56,852 nt of DNA. Source: Catellatospora coxensis (GTDB taxonomy: Bacteria; Actinomycetota; Actinomycetes; Mycobacteriales; Micromonosporaceae). The position numbers and the translations under genes were made by a program. Below are positions 38,426 through 47,198 of this stretch, one piece after another. Below the pieces are notes generated by a model. The model was given only the letters and a program-made list of their open reading frames with translations, did not search any database and had not been told where the DNA came from. Where the stretch lies: contig NZ_BONI01000063.1 in the NCBI RefSeq assembly GCF_016862635.1, forward strand, positions 1 to 56,852. Reading direction: 5' to 3'. Every line of letters starts with the position of its first letter. Position 1 is the first letter of the stretch.

Positions 38426-41400
38426 CTACAGCGGTTCGAGCCAGATGTTGCGGAACCGCGGGTTCGCGCCCGCGTCCCCGTGGTCCTGCAGCCGGAGCGG
38501 CCCGCCGGACGCGCCCTCCGGTGCGCCCGCGCCGGTCGGCCCGTTGATCGTGATGTCGTTGTGCACCACGAAGCCGTTCCACACGACCGTGACCCGGGCG
38601 TCGGACGTCTTGTTCCCGGAGCCGTCGAAACGGGCCGCCCGGAACACGATGTCGTACGACTGCCAGGTCTCCGGCGCGCCTGCGGCGTTCACGCTGGCGG
38701 CCGCCTTGGTGTAGATCGAGCCCGCCTCGGTGTTGTCCAGGGCAGTGTCGCCGTACGAGTCCAGCACCTGCAGCTCGTAGCGGTCCTGCAGGTAGATGCC
38801 GCTGTTGCCGCGCTGCTGCCCGGTGACGTTGGCCGGGTAGAGCGGCTCGTACCACTCGACGTGCAGCTTGAAGTCGCCGAACGCCTGCCGGGAGCGGATG
38901 TCGCCGCCCAGCGACTCCAGCGAGCCGCCGGAGAACGGCCACGTCGCCGCGCCGCCGCTGGAGTTCTGCCACGAAGCCACGTCATCGCCGTCGAACAGCT
39001 GGATGCGCTGGCCGCTGCCGGCCGCCGCCCAGCGCTGGCTGAGCACCCCGGCGGCCTGCCAGATGTGCAGCTGGGTGCCGTCGGCGGAGCTGCCCGACAG
39101 GGCGTCGAGCACCTTGCCCGACTGTGGGTTGAGGATCGTGCCGTCCGGCTGCGGCTGCCAGACCTGCGAGCCGGTGCCGTTGCAGTTCCACAGCTGCACC
39201 TTGGTGCCGTTGGCGGTGCCCGCGTTGTCGACGTCCAGGCACTTGCCCAGCGCCTGGTAGGTGCTGCCGACCCGGCTCCAGCGCTGCGCGGCCGTGCCGT
39301 TGCAGGTGTACAGCTGGATCTTCGTGCCGTTGGCGGTGCCCGCGTTGTCGACGTCGACGCACTTGCCGCCGATGCCGACGATGGGCCCGGCCCCGCCGGT
39401 CAGCGTCAGCGCGTCCAGGTTGACGTGCCCGGTGTCGCCGCTGTCGTACTTGACCGCGACGGTGTTGGCCCCCGCGTTCAGCACGACGCTCTCGGTGATC
39501 GTCGACCAGGTGTCCCAGTTGCCGGTGTTGCCCATGGTCACCTGGCGCTGCTTGACGCCGTTGACGTACAGGCTGACCGTCTTCGGGCCGACGAACGGGT
39601 TCGGGCCGTTGCTGAAGCGCAGGCCCGCCTGGTAGGTCCCGGCCGTGCCCGCCGTCACGGTGAACGTCGTGGTCGCGCCGAGGGTGCCGTACCCGGCGAC
39701 GAAGCCGGTGCCGGTGTAGCCGGTGTGGTCCGTGGCGACGGTCGCGCCGCCGCTGCGGGCCGCCGACTCGGCCTGGTAGATCCCGTCCGAGGGGGGCGGG
39801 GTCTGGCCGGGGATGGCGTTGAGGGTGTACCACGCCTCGGTGCTCCACAGCGACGCGCCGCTGCTTGAGGTGAACGGGCGCGGCGAGCGGATGTGCACCA
39901 CGCGTCCGGCCAGCCGGCCGTCGACCGCCAGGGTCACCTTCTTGCCGTCCGCGGACAGGGTGGCCGAGGTGACGGTCAGCGTCTGCTCGTCGAGCTTCGG
40001 GCCGCCGTAGTCGGCCGTGGCCTGGTAGCGCCACTGCTTGAGCTTGTACGCCGAGGCCAGGCTCGCCGCCGTCGCCGCCGACAGGGGCTGGGTGTACTCG
40101 ATCTCGAACCCGGCCCCGGTGGCCCGCACGGCCAGGATGTCGAACACCGACGTGCTGTTCGGGGTCAGCTTCTGCAGGCCGTAGGTCAGCTTGCCGGACT
40201 GGCCCCAGTTGCCGCCCGCGCCGAGCCCGCCGAGGTAGATCGCCCCGTCCGGCCCGATGTTGACCTCGGAGACACCCGCCTCCAGGCCCTGCGTCATCCG
40301 GAACAGCGCGCCCTGGTACTCCCCGTTGACCTTCTCCACGAAGGCCCGCTGCAGGCCGCCGTAGGTCACGTCGCCGATCACGAACTGGCCGGCGTAGGCA
40401 CCGCTGGGCAGCAGGATCGGGGTGCTCGGCGAGTTGGCGATCTCGTTCTGCGGCATCCACAGCACCGGCGGGGTCACCGGCGCGGTGTCGAACGGGCCCG
40501 CCGGGGTGGTGTAGTGGTTGAAGAAGCGGCCCTGCTTGATGTGCAGCAGCTTCGACGAGGGCAGCCAGCCGCCCTGGTTGTCGGTGACGAAGACGCCGTT
40601 CTCCGGCCCCCACCCGATGCCGTGCGGGGTACGCAGGCCACCGGCGATGTAGGACACCGCACCGGTCGCCTTGTTCACCTTGATCGTGGTGCCGCGGTTG
40701 CTCGCGGGCTGCGGCACGGTGGTCGCGCCGCCATAGTTGATCGACACCGACAGGTTCAGGTAGAAGAATCCGTCGGCGTACAGCAGGCCGAAGGCGAACT
40801 CGTGGAAGTTTCCGCCGAACGGCCAGGTCGCGACGGTGTTGTACTGGTCGGCGACGTCGTCGCCGTTGGTGTCGAGCAGCTGCGTCAGCCGCTGCTTCTC
40901 GGTGACGTAGACGACGCCGTCGACCACTTTGAGGCCCATCGGCTCCTTGAGATTGCCGGCGATCTTCTTCGTCGTCACGTTGCCGGGGCTGGTCGCCCCG
41001 CCGGTGTTGGCCAGCACGAAGACCTCACCGGCCTGCGACGTGCCCGACTGGTCGGTGCCGCCCCAGGTGCAGATGACCAGCCGCCCGTCGGGCAGCCAGT
41101 CCATGCCGGTCACCTTCGGCTGGAACGTGCCCGGCCGCAGGTTGGTCAGCGTGTACCCGGGGTGCACCCCGGTCAGCGGCAGGCCGTCGCCAGGGGAGTC
41201 GGCGACGCCCTCGCACTCCTTGCGGCCCGGGGCGGTCACCCGCACCACGCCCGCGTCGGTGCTCAGCGCCGAGTTCGGCACCAGCGTGAACGTCGACGAG
41301 CCCGGCGTACGCCACTCCAGGGTGAGCTGCTGGCCGCCGGTGCGCTCGAAGTAGTCGATGCGCAGCGCGTGGTAGCCGGTGGTCAGGTTGACCGTGCCCT

Positions 41401-41800
41401 CCATCGCGGTCGCGCCGTGCAGGCCGTCGTGGTTGACCACCATCGCGCCGTCGATCATCAGCTCGGAGCCGTCGTCGCTGGTGAGCCGGAAGGTGTACGA
41501 GCCGGCGGTGGTGATGTTGACGTTGCCGATCACCTGGGCGAGGAACAGGTCCTCGAACCCGAAGTCGGCGGCGGTGGTCCAGTTGATCGTCGGCATCAGC
41601 TTGTCGACGTTGGGCGTCTGCCCGGTCTTGAGCACGCAGATCTCGTTGAGCGGCACCTGGAGGTCGAACACGCGCAGGGTGACGCCGGGTTCCTGGGTGG
41701 GGATCGCGGCGGCGGGCGCGGCCCACACCCCGCCCGCGAGGGCGAGCGCCAGGGACACCAGCACGGGACCGCGGATTCGGCGTAGCAGTCGTCTGCCCAT
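38426..41800 (-). CDS. Five-domain secreted carbohydrate-active protein
   Basis: A 1124-residue exported protein. Domains in order: signal peptide (1-32); PA14 sugar-binding domain (about 40-185, SYTFRLTSDDGSELMIDG); glucose/sorbosone dehydrogenase-like propeller (about 205-655, GMDWLPDGRLVICTWGG, RTPHGIGWGPENG); CBM6-type module (about 674-802); ricin-type beta-trefoil with two nearly identical repeats (about 803-929, GKCVDVDNAGTANGTKIQL and GKCLDVDNAGTANGTKVQL); DUF1080 / 3-keto-disaccharide hydrolase domain (about 930-1124). It probably binds, oxidises and cleaves a polysaccharide or disaccharide outside the cell. AGGAG precedes the ATG. Whether the propeller binds PQQ cannot be told by eye. 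Confidence 0.88.
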   Translation of the reverse strand: MGRRLLRRIRGPVLVSLALALAGGVWAAPAAAIPTQEPGVTLRVFDLQVPLNEICVLKTGQTPNVDKLMPTINWTTAADFGFEDLFLAQVIGNVNITTAGSYTFRLTSDDGSELMIDGAMVVNHDGLHGATAMEGTVNLTTGYHALRIDYFERTGGQQLTLEWRTPGSSTFTLVPNSALSTDAGVVRVTAPGRKECEGVADSPGDGLPLTGVHPGYTLTNLRPGTFQPKVTGMDWLPDGRLVICTWGGTDQSGTSQAGEVFVLANTGGATSPGNVTTKKIAGNLKEPMGLKVVDGVVYVTEKQRLTQLLDTNGDDVADQYNTVATWPFGGNFHEFAFGLLYADGFFYLNLSVSINYGGATTVPQPASNRGTTIKVNKATGAVSYIAGGLRTPHGIGWGPENGVFVTDNQGGWLPSSKLLHIKQGRFFNHYTTPAGPFDTAPVTPPVLWMPQNEIANSPSTPILLPSGAYAGQFVIGDVTYGGLQRAFVEKVNGEYQGALFRMTQGLEAGVSEVNIGPDGAIYLGGLGAGGNWGQSGKLTYGLQKLTPNSTSVFDILAVRATGAGFEIEYTQPLSAATAASLASAYKLKQWRYQATADYGGPKLDEQTLTVTSATLSADGKKVTLAVDGRLAGRVVHIRSPRPFTSSSGASLWSTEAWYTLNAIPGQTPPPSDGIYQAESAARSGGATVATDHTGYTGTGFVAGYGTLGATTTFTVTAGTAGTYQAGLRFSNGPNPFVGPKTVSLYVNGVKQRQVTMGNTGNWDTWSTITESVVLNAGANTVAVKYDSGDTGHVNLDALTLTGGAGPIVGIGGKCVDVDNAGTANGTKIQLYTCNGTAAQRWSRVGSTYQALGKCLDVDNAGTANGTKVQLWNCNGTGSQVWQPQPDGTILNPQSGKVLDALSGSSADGTQLHIWQAAGVLSQRWAAAGSGQRIQLFDGDDVASWQNSSGGAATWPFSGGSLESLGGDIRSRQAFGDFKLHVEWYEPLYPANVTGQQRGNSGIYLQDRYELQVLDSYGDTALDNTEAGSIYTKAAASVNAAGAPETWQSYDIVFRAARFDGSGNKTSDARVTVVWNGFVVHNDITINGPTGAGAPEGASGGPLRLQDHGDAGANPRFRNIWLEPL

Positions 41801-41958
41801 CGTTGCTCCTGGGGGAGGAGAGAGGTGGCCGTGCCCGGGTGGTCATCGACGCCGACGATTAACACACCAGAAACATCGGAGGGTGGATCGAGACATTAGA
41901 CGCTTTCGATCGCGATGTCCATATCTTCTGATCGATACTGCAAAAGTTCTTGCCGTAT

Positions 41959-42711
41959 CTACGAAAGTCGCCGGGCGCGGTATCGCAGCGCGGCCTCCAA
42001 AGTGGCCGTATGCACTGCTCGTGCCAGTCGCGACCCCCACTCCGAGCGCGGCCCGCAGAACAGGACCTCCTCGCCCGCCTCGCGGGCGGCCACGCACACC
42101 GCGTCGGTGGGGGTGCCCGAGGCGTCGAAGCCGGCGTCGAGCAGCGCCTGCACCTTCGCCTCGGTGGCGGTGGCCACCGCGTTGACCATCGCGGCGGGGG
42201 AGAGTGCCACCGGCAGTGCGACGACGATGTTGATGGTCCCCGGGACCGGCATGGCGCGGTCCGCCGCGGCCGCGGGTGCAGGCGGCGCGAGGACGGTGGC
42301 CGCGGGTGCGGGCGGCGTCGGCACCGTGTCCCGTGCGGGCGTGGCGGGGTCCGCGGCCCAGCCGCACACGCCGATCCCTGCCGTGACCAGCGCCTCGACG
42401 CCGCCGTCGGTGGCGAAGGCACCCTCGGTGACGCGGGCGGCCGTCATCAGGCCGACGCCTCGGCCGGTCATGCCGTGCCGCTGGGCGATCTCGGTCAGGT
42501 GCCGGTCCGGGTCGAGCCGGGTGTACCCGTGGCCGACCTGGGCGTTGAGCACCCACGTGCGGGGGCCCGTGCCGCCGCCGAGCACGGCGCTGGAGATCAT
42601 CTGCCAGCCGTCGCCGGCTCGCCACAGCAGAGCCGGCCAGGTGCCGGACGCGTCCTCGTGCTGGACCAGCAGGGCGCGTAGCAGCGCGGCGTCAGGGTGG
42701 GGGATCGGCAC
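41959..42711 (-). CDS. cbiZ: Adenosylcobinamide amidohydrolase, CbiZ family
   Basis: A 250-residue enzyme. The signature MISSAVLGGGTGPRTWVLNAQV and TGRGVGLMTAARVTEG match CbiZ, which cuts the side chain of adenosyl-pseudocobalamin or cobinamide so that the corrin can be salvaged. A Pro/Ala-rich insert (about 140-165) is unusual. No other cobalamin gene is nearby. GTG 42711 with AAGG upstream is preferred; an ATG 17 codons earlier falls inside palindromic repeat copy 4. The copy ends 49 bases upstream of the chosen start. Confidence 0.85.
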   Translation of the reverse strand: MPIPHPDAALLRALLVQHEDASGTWPALLWRAGDGWQMISSAVLGGGTGPRTWVLNAQVGHGYTRLDPDRHLTEIAQRHGMTGRGVGLMTAARVTEGAFATDGGVEALVTAGIGVCGWAADPATPARDTVPTPPAPAATVLAPPAPAAAADRAMPVPGTINIVVALPVALSPAAMVNAVATATEAKVQALLDAGFDASGTPTDAVCVAAREAGEEVLFCGPRSEWGSRLARAVHTATLEAALRYRARRLS

Positions 42712-42759
42712 ACGGCACCTTAACGCGGTGGCCGAGCCCGCTGCGCCGGAGGCGACTTG

Positions 42760-42826
42760 CATCGACGTCGGCCTATCACATCGAATTCGATCTACAGCCA
42801 GTCGATGTAATAGGCCACCGTCTATG
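42760..42826. repeat. 67-bp palindromic element, copy 4
   Basis: The most diverged copy: arms 42760-42786 and 42800-42826 still pair over most of their length (core GCCTATCACATCGA opposite TCGATGTAATAGGC) with several mismatches. It lies between the MMPL stop (42879, minus) and the CbiZ start (42711, minus), about 50 bases from each. The total length is again 67 bp. Confidence 0.85.
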
Positions 42827-42878
42827 ACAGGCGGGATCCTCCGCGGCGGGCGGGATGGTCTGCGAGGGGCGGGATCGT

Positions 42879-45092
42879 TTATGGGGAGCGGGGTGGGCGG
42901 GTGGCGGAGGCCGCCGTCGCCGGCTGTGCGCGGCGGGGGCGGGGAGGAGTCGGCGGGGCGGTTGCGGGAGTGGTCGGCGGGGCGGTGCCGGTCGGCAGGG
43001 CGGTGCCTCGGGCGGGCCACCAGTTGGCACGGCCGAGCAGGGACATCACGGCGGGCAGCAGCAGTCCACGGACCACCGTCACGTCGAGCAGCACCGCGAC
43101 GGCCATGCCGACGCCGATCTCCTTGACCGCGATCAGCTCGCCCAGCGCGAACCCGAGGAACACGATGCCGATCGACACGGCGGCGGCGGTGACCACGGGG
43201 CCGGTGGCGGTGATCCCGGCGAGCACGGCCTGGTCGTTGGCGGCGCGGGAGCCGCCGCCGCGGCGGGCCCACTCCTCCCTGATCCGGGCCAGCAGGAACA
43301 CCTCGTAGTCCATGGACAGCCCGAAGATGAACACGAACAGCAACAATGGCGTCGTCAGGTCCAGCGCCCCCCAGGGCGTGAAGCCGAGCAGGCCCGACCC
43401 CCAGCCCCACTGGAACACCGCGACCAGCACGCCGAGCGTGGCGACCATCGTCAGCAGGTTCATCAGCAGCGCCTTCACCGGCACCACCAGCGAGCCGGTG
43501 AGCAGGAACAGCAGCAGCGCGGTCGCGGCCACGACGACGGCGAGCGCGACGGGCAGCCGGTCTCCGGTGGCGTCCTTCGCGTCGACGAGCTGCGCGGCGG
43601 GCCCGGCGACCAGCACCGGCACCGTCGTGTCCAGCGCGCGCAGGTCGCGTACCAGCTGCTGGGTGCGCTCGCCCGCGGCCGGGCCGGGCAGCTCCACCTC
43701 GGCGACGACGGACTGCGGCGGCACGTTCTCGCGCAGGTCCACATCGGTCACACCGGGCAGCGCGCGGATCCGGGCCAGCAGCGACCGCACCGCCGGGTCG
43801 GTGGCCGCCGCCTCGATCACCACGGGCACCGGCTGCGGATACTTCGCGGCGAAGTGCTGCTCGTACGCCTCGTACGCCTGCCGGGCCTCGCTGCTCGCGG
43901 GCAGCGAGCGGGCGTCGGAGTCGGCCAGGTTCAGGTGCAGCAGCGGCACGCCCAGCGTGAGCAGGGCCGCGCTCACGGCGAGCGCGACCGCGGCGGGCCG
44001 GCGCTGCGCGAACGCCGCCGAGCGGGCCAGCAGCCCCGGGCCGCGCCGGGCGGGCCGCCGCCACACCCAGGTCCGGGTGCCCGGCGCGGGGACGCGCCGG
44101 TGCGCGACCGCGATCAGCGCGGGCACCAGCGTCAGGCCGGTCGCGGTCGCCAGCAGCACCACCAGCGCGCCGCCCAGCGCCATCGCGGCCAGCAGCGGAT
44201 CGGCGAACACGAACAGGCCCGACAGCGCGACCCCGACCGCGAGCCCCGACACCAGCACGGCCCGTCCGGCGGTGGCCACCGTGCGGGCCAGCAGATCCGG
44301 GATCGGCGCGCGCGGGTCGGCGGCCCGCTCCTCGCGGAACCGGGCCACGATCAGCAGGCTGTAGTCCACGGCCAGGCCCAGGCCGAGCAGGGTGACCACG
44401 TTGACCGTGTACTCGCTGACGCCGGTCACCCCGGCCAGCCCGGTCAGCGCGAGCAGGGTCGCGGCGACCGTGGCCAGGGCCGCGCCCAGCGGCAGGCTGC
44501 CCGAGGCCAGGCCGCCCAGCATGACGACCAGCGCCCCGCACAGCACCACCAGCGCCACCGACTCGCCCAGCGCGGCGTCCGCGATCGCCTGGTCGCCGAA
44601 GTCGCGCTCGGCGAGCAGCTTGCCGCCGACCAGCACCTCCGGCACGTCGATCCGGTGCAGCGCGGCCCGCACCTTGTCGGCGGCGGCGAGCGCCTCGTCG
44701 TCGCTCAGCTCCGGCGACAGCTCGACCACGACCAGGGAGCTCTCGCTGTCGGTGGAGATCTGCGACGAGCCGGCCGTGTACGGGTCGGTGACCTTGACGA
44801 CGCCGGGGATGGCCCGGATCTCGAACATGACCCGGGTGGCCTGGTCGACCAGGTCGGTGGCGAAGAAGTTGCGCCCCGACAGCACCGCCACCACCTGCTC
44901 GCCGGTCGGCGTCAGCGCGTCGAGGCGGGCCTGCGCGACGGTCGAGGGCGCGCCGGGGCGCAGGTCGTCCAGCGGCTGGGTGCGGTCGTACACGGTGCCG
45001 CCGAAGACCGCCCCGCACAGGGCGATCCCGGCCCAGACCGCGAGCACGGCGTACCGCCCCCGGGCCGCGATCCGACCGAGCCGTGCGAGCAT
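42879..45092 (-). CDS. MMPL/RND-family exporter
   Basis: A 737-residue membrane protein with two repeated halves, each a transmembrane helix plus a large external loop and then five helices. Typical motifs are VVTLLGLGLAVDYSLLIVARFREER (first half) and FVFIFGLSMDYEVFLLARIREEW (second half), with the Asp-Tyr pairs that relay protons. Relatives (MmpL, actinomycete drug and lipid exporters) move lipids or antibiotics outward. The tail is a Pro/Ala/Thr-rich disordered region. ATG 45092 is used because GAGG is spaced 5 bases before it; a TTG four codons upstream is the alternative. It is divergent from the Pr6Pr gene. Confidence 0.9.
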   Translation of the reverse strand: MLARLGRIAARGRYAVLAVWAGIALCGAVFGGTVYDRTQPLDDLRPGAPSTVAQARLDALTPTGEQVVAVLSGRNFFATDLVDQATRVMFEIRAIPGVVKVTDPYTAGSSQISTDSESSLVVVELSPELSDDEALAAADKVRAALHRIDVPEVLVGGKLLAERDFGDQAIADAALGESVALVVLCGALVVMLGGLASGSLPLGAALATVAATLLALTGLAGVTGVSEYTVNVVTLLGLGLAVDYSLLIVARFREERAADPRAPIPDLLARTVATAGRAVLVSGLAVGVALSGLFVFADPLLAAMALGGALVVLLATATGLTLVPALIAVAHRRVPAPGTRTWVWRRPARRGPGLLARSAAFAQRRPAAVALAVSAALLTLGVPLLHLNLADSDARSLPASSEARQAYEAYEQHFAAKYPQPVPVVIEAAATDPAVRSLLARIRALPGVTDVDLRENVPPQSVVAEVELPGPAAGERTQQLVRDLRALDTTVPVLVAGPAAQLVDAKDATGDRLPVALAVVVAATALLLFLLTGSLVVPVKALLMNLLTMVATLGVLVAVFQWGWGSGLLGFTPWGALDLTTPLLLFVFIFGLSMDYEVFLLARIREEWARRGGGSRAANDQAVLAGITATGPVVTAAAVSIGIVFLGFALGELIAVKEIGVGMAVAVLLDVTVVRGLLLPAVMSLLGRANWWPARGTALPTGTAPPTTPATAPPTPPRPRRAQPATAASATRPPRSP

Positions 45093-45224
45093 CGCGTCCT
45101 CCAAGGCATGACCATGCCGATCTTTCGATCGCCGGACGCCATGAAATACCGCCGACCGTCCGAACGCAACAGGCTCGTGAACGAGGGCTGTTCACCGCGG
45201 CCGCCCATTGGTACGTTCTCGCGC

Positions 45225-45836
45225 ATGCCGACCGCCCGTGCGCTGCGCGCCCTCACCGCCGGTTGCGCCCTCGCGGGCGTGGCGCTGCTGCTGGCGCACA
45301 CCGGCGGCGACGCGGGCATCGCGGTGTACTTCACGGTGCAGAGCAACCTGATCGTCGCGGCCGTGTTCGGGCTCGCCGCGTTCGGCCGGGGCGACGTGCG
45401 GCTGCGCGGGGCGGCGACGCTCTACATCACGATCACCGGCACCGTGTACCACCTGGTGCTGACGAACCCGGCCAGCCCGTTCTTCACCGCCGACCCGGGT
45501 GCCGAGACCGTGCACAACCTGCTGCTGCACACGGTCACGCCGCTGCTCGCGGCCGCCGACTGGCTGCTGGTCAACCGCGACCGGGTGCGCTGGTGGCACG
45601 CCGGGGCCTGGCTGGCCTACCCGCTGGCCTACCTGGCCTTCGCGCTGGTACGCGGCGCGATCACGGGCCGGTACCCGTACCCCTTCATCGACGTGGCGGC
45701 GCTGGGCTACGGCGCGGTCGCGGTCAACGCCCTGGTCTTCTCGGTCCTGTTCTTCCTGCTCGGCCTGCTGCTGATCGGCCTCGGCGAACTGGCCCGCAGG
45801 GTTCGGCGCGTCCCGGCCGTCGAGCAGATCAGCTGA
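45225..45836 (+). CDS. Pr6Pr-family membrane protein
   Basis: A 203-residue protein with six predicted transmembrane helices. The conserved region YFTVQSNLIVAAVF and the Leu/Ala-rich helices, with HNLLLHTVTPLLAAADWLL, match the actinobacterial Pr6Pr (FAR-17a/AIG1-like) family of unknown function. Distant eukaryotic relatives hydrolyse fatty acid esters of hydroxy fatty acids, but activity here is unknown. TACGTT lies 7 bases before ATG 45225. It is divergent from the MMPL exporter and its last 8 bases overlap the convergent nitrilase gene. Confidence 0.8.
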   Translation: MPTARALRALTAGCALAGVALLLAHTGGDAGIAVYFTVQSNLIVAAVFGLAAFGRGDVRLRGAATLYITITGTVYHLVLTNPASPFFTADPGAETVHNLLLHTVTPLLAAADWLLVNRDRVRWWHAGAWLAYPLAYLAFALVRGAITGRYPYPFIDVAALGYGAVAVNALVFSVLFFLLGLLLIGLGELARRVRRVPAVEQIS

Positions 45837-46566
45837 CGGTCGCCGTCACCATGCCCGTCGTGCCTAGGGGGACCTGCACGACGACCTGGCCCGCGGGGTC
45901 CAGCACGCTGGTCGGACCGTAGCCGATCCGCAGCTCGTCGCGCTCTCCGGTCACATCGGCAGAGATCAGCCACATCCGGGTCTCCCTGGCGCGTTCCGCC
46001 CTGATCTCGTGGTGCCGGTCGCGCCATTGCAACGCGGCCGGCCGCCGCATCATGTTCTGCGCCGGCACCAGCAGCACCCGCGCGCCCTGCCCCGCGACCG
46101 CGGCGGCGGCTTCGGGGAACCGGGTGTCGTGGCAGATGTTGATGCCGAAACGGACCCCGTTGCGGACGAAGGTCGGATACGACCCGCCGCTGTCGAAGTA
46201 CCGCTCACCGTCGGTGAGATGCGTCTTGCGGTAGACCCCGGCGAGTTCACCGCCGGTGACCACGACTGCCGAGTTGTACAGCTCGTCGCCGTCGCTCTCG
46301 ATCAGGCCGAACACCAGCGTCTGTCGCACCGGGCGCAGCCGTCGCAGCACGTCGGTGAACCCGGGCGAGCCGAGGCTCAGCGCGTGGGTGTTCAGGTGTG
46401 CGGGTTCCACCAGATAGCCCTGCAGGAACCCCTCGGGGAACAGCAGCAGGTCGAGGTCCTGTGCCGCGTCCGCGGCGGCGAAGCCGACCATGCAGGCGAG
46501 CGCCCCGTCGACGTCGCCCAGTAGCTCAGGCGTCTGGCAGGCACCGATTCGCAATACGCCGCGCAT
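45829..46566 (-). CDS. Carbon-nitrogen hydrolase (nitrilase family)
   Basis: A 245-residue cytoplasmic amidase of the nitrilase superfamily. The Glu-Lys-Cys triad is complete: LLFPEGFLQGY (Glu), GVYRKTHL (Lys) and GINICHDTRFPE (Cys). It would hydrolyse a small amide such as a deaminated or modified amino acid. TAGAGT at 46573-46578 (coding strand) is 6 bases before ATG 46566, so the mRNA is probably leaderless. The substrate cannot be inferred from the neighbours. Confidence 0.9.
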   Translation of the reverse strand: MRGVLRIGACQTPELLGDVDGALACMVGFAAADAAQDLDLLLFPEGFLQGYLVEPAHLNTHALSLGSPGFTDVLRRLRPVRQTLVFGLIESDGDELYNSAVVVTGGELAGVYRKTHLTDGERYFDSGGSYPTFVRNGVRFGINICHDTRFPEAAAAVAGQGARVLLVPAQNMMRRPAALQWRDRHHEIRAERARETRMWLISADVTGERDELRIGYGPTSVLDPAGQVVVQVPLGTTGMVTATVS

Positions 46567-46602
46567 TCCGCGACTCTAAAGCGCACGCCTACGTCGGTCC
46601 GG

Positions 46603-47142
46603 TCAGGTGAGCGCGGCCGCCTGGGGTCCGGCGGTGCTCGCCGGAGCCCTGGTGCCCTGGTCCGCCGACGAGGCGACCAGGAGGGCGGCGAAGGCCAGCA
46701 GGGCGAGCACAGTGCGTACCGTGTGCAGCTTCCACCACCTGCGGCGGAGGTCTGCCCAATCGGCCGGCGGCTGTTCTGCGGTCCACGTGTCGGCGAGCCG
46801 GTTCAGGGGCTCCAACTGCGTCACGGTGAGCACGACGACCGCCGTGACCAGGACCGTGGCGGCGACGGTGAGCCCTAACACCAGCCCGCCCCGGCGGTGC
46901 GACAGCGCGGACGCGGTCACGAGCAGGGCGAGCGCGCCGAGCAGTAGGGGCGGCATGGCCCGGCCGTAGTCCCGGTTGAGCGCCTGCCAGTACGGCACGT
47001 ACGCGGTGGCCGGCAGCCGGCTCAGCGACGGGGCGATCAGCAGGAACAGGGTGCCTCCGGCGAACAGGCCGACCAGCGCCGTCGCCGTCGGGCGGATGAG
47101 CATCAGCAGTTGCGGCATGGGGTGCTGCCTCCGTGTCGACAT
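46603..47142 (-). CDS. DUF1772-like membrane protein (anthrone oxygenase family)
   Basis: A 179-residue protein with four transmembrane helices. Conserved family elements are the N-terminal helix with GLFAGGTLFLLIAPS and the YWQALNRDYGRAMPPLL segment. Members are called anthrone oxygenase-like, but most are uncharacterised. It is divergent from a TetR regulator; the 56-base gap holds an imperfect inverted repeat that could be the regulator's site. Confidence 0.75.
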   Translation of the reverse strand: MSTRRQHPMPQLLMLIRPTATALVGLFAGGTLFLLIAPSLSRLPATAYVPYWQALNRDYGRAMPPLLLGALALLVTASALSHRRGGLVLGLTVAATVLVTAVVVLTVTQLEPLNRLADTWTAEQPPADWADLRRRWWKLHTVRTVLALLAFAALLVASSADQGTRAPASTAGPQAAALT

Positions 47143-47149
47143 TGGATCT

Positions 47150-47186
47150 ACTGGATCGGAATCATTTCAATAGAAGAGGTTCCAGT
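47150..47186. promoter_or_regulatory. Inverted repeat between DUF1772 and tetR genes
   Basis: ACTGGA (47150-47155) and TCCAGT (47181-47186), extended by partial GGAA/TTCC matches, lie in the 56-base divergent gap. This is a plausible TetR operator controlling both genes, though the arms are short. Confidence 0.4.
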
Positions 47187-47198
47187 CAATCGTCTGGC

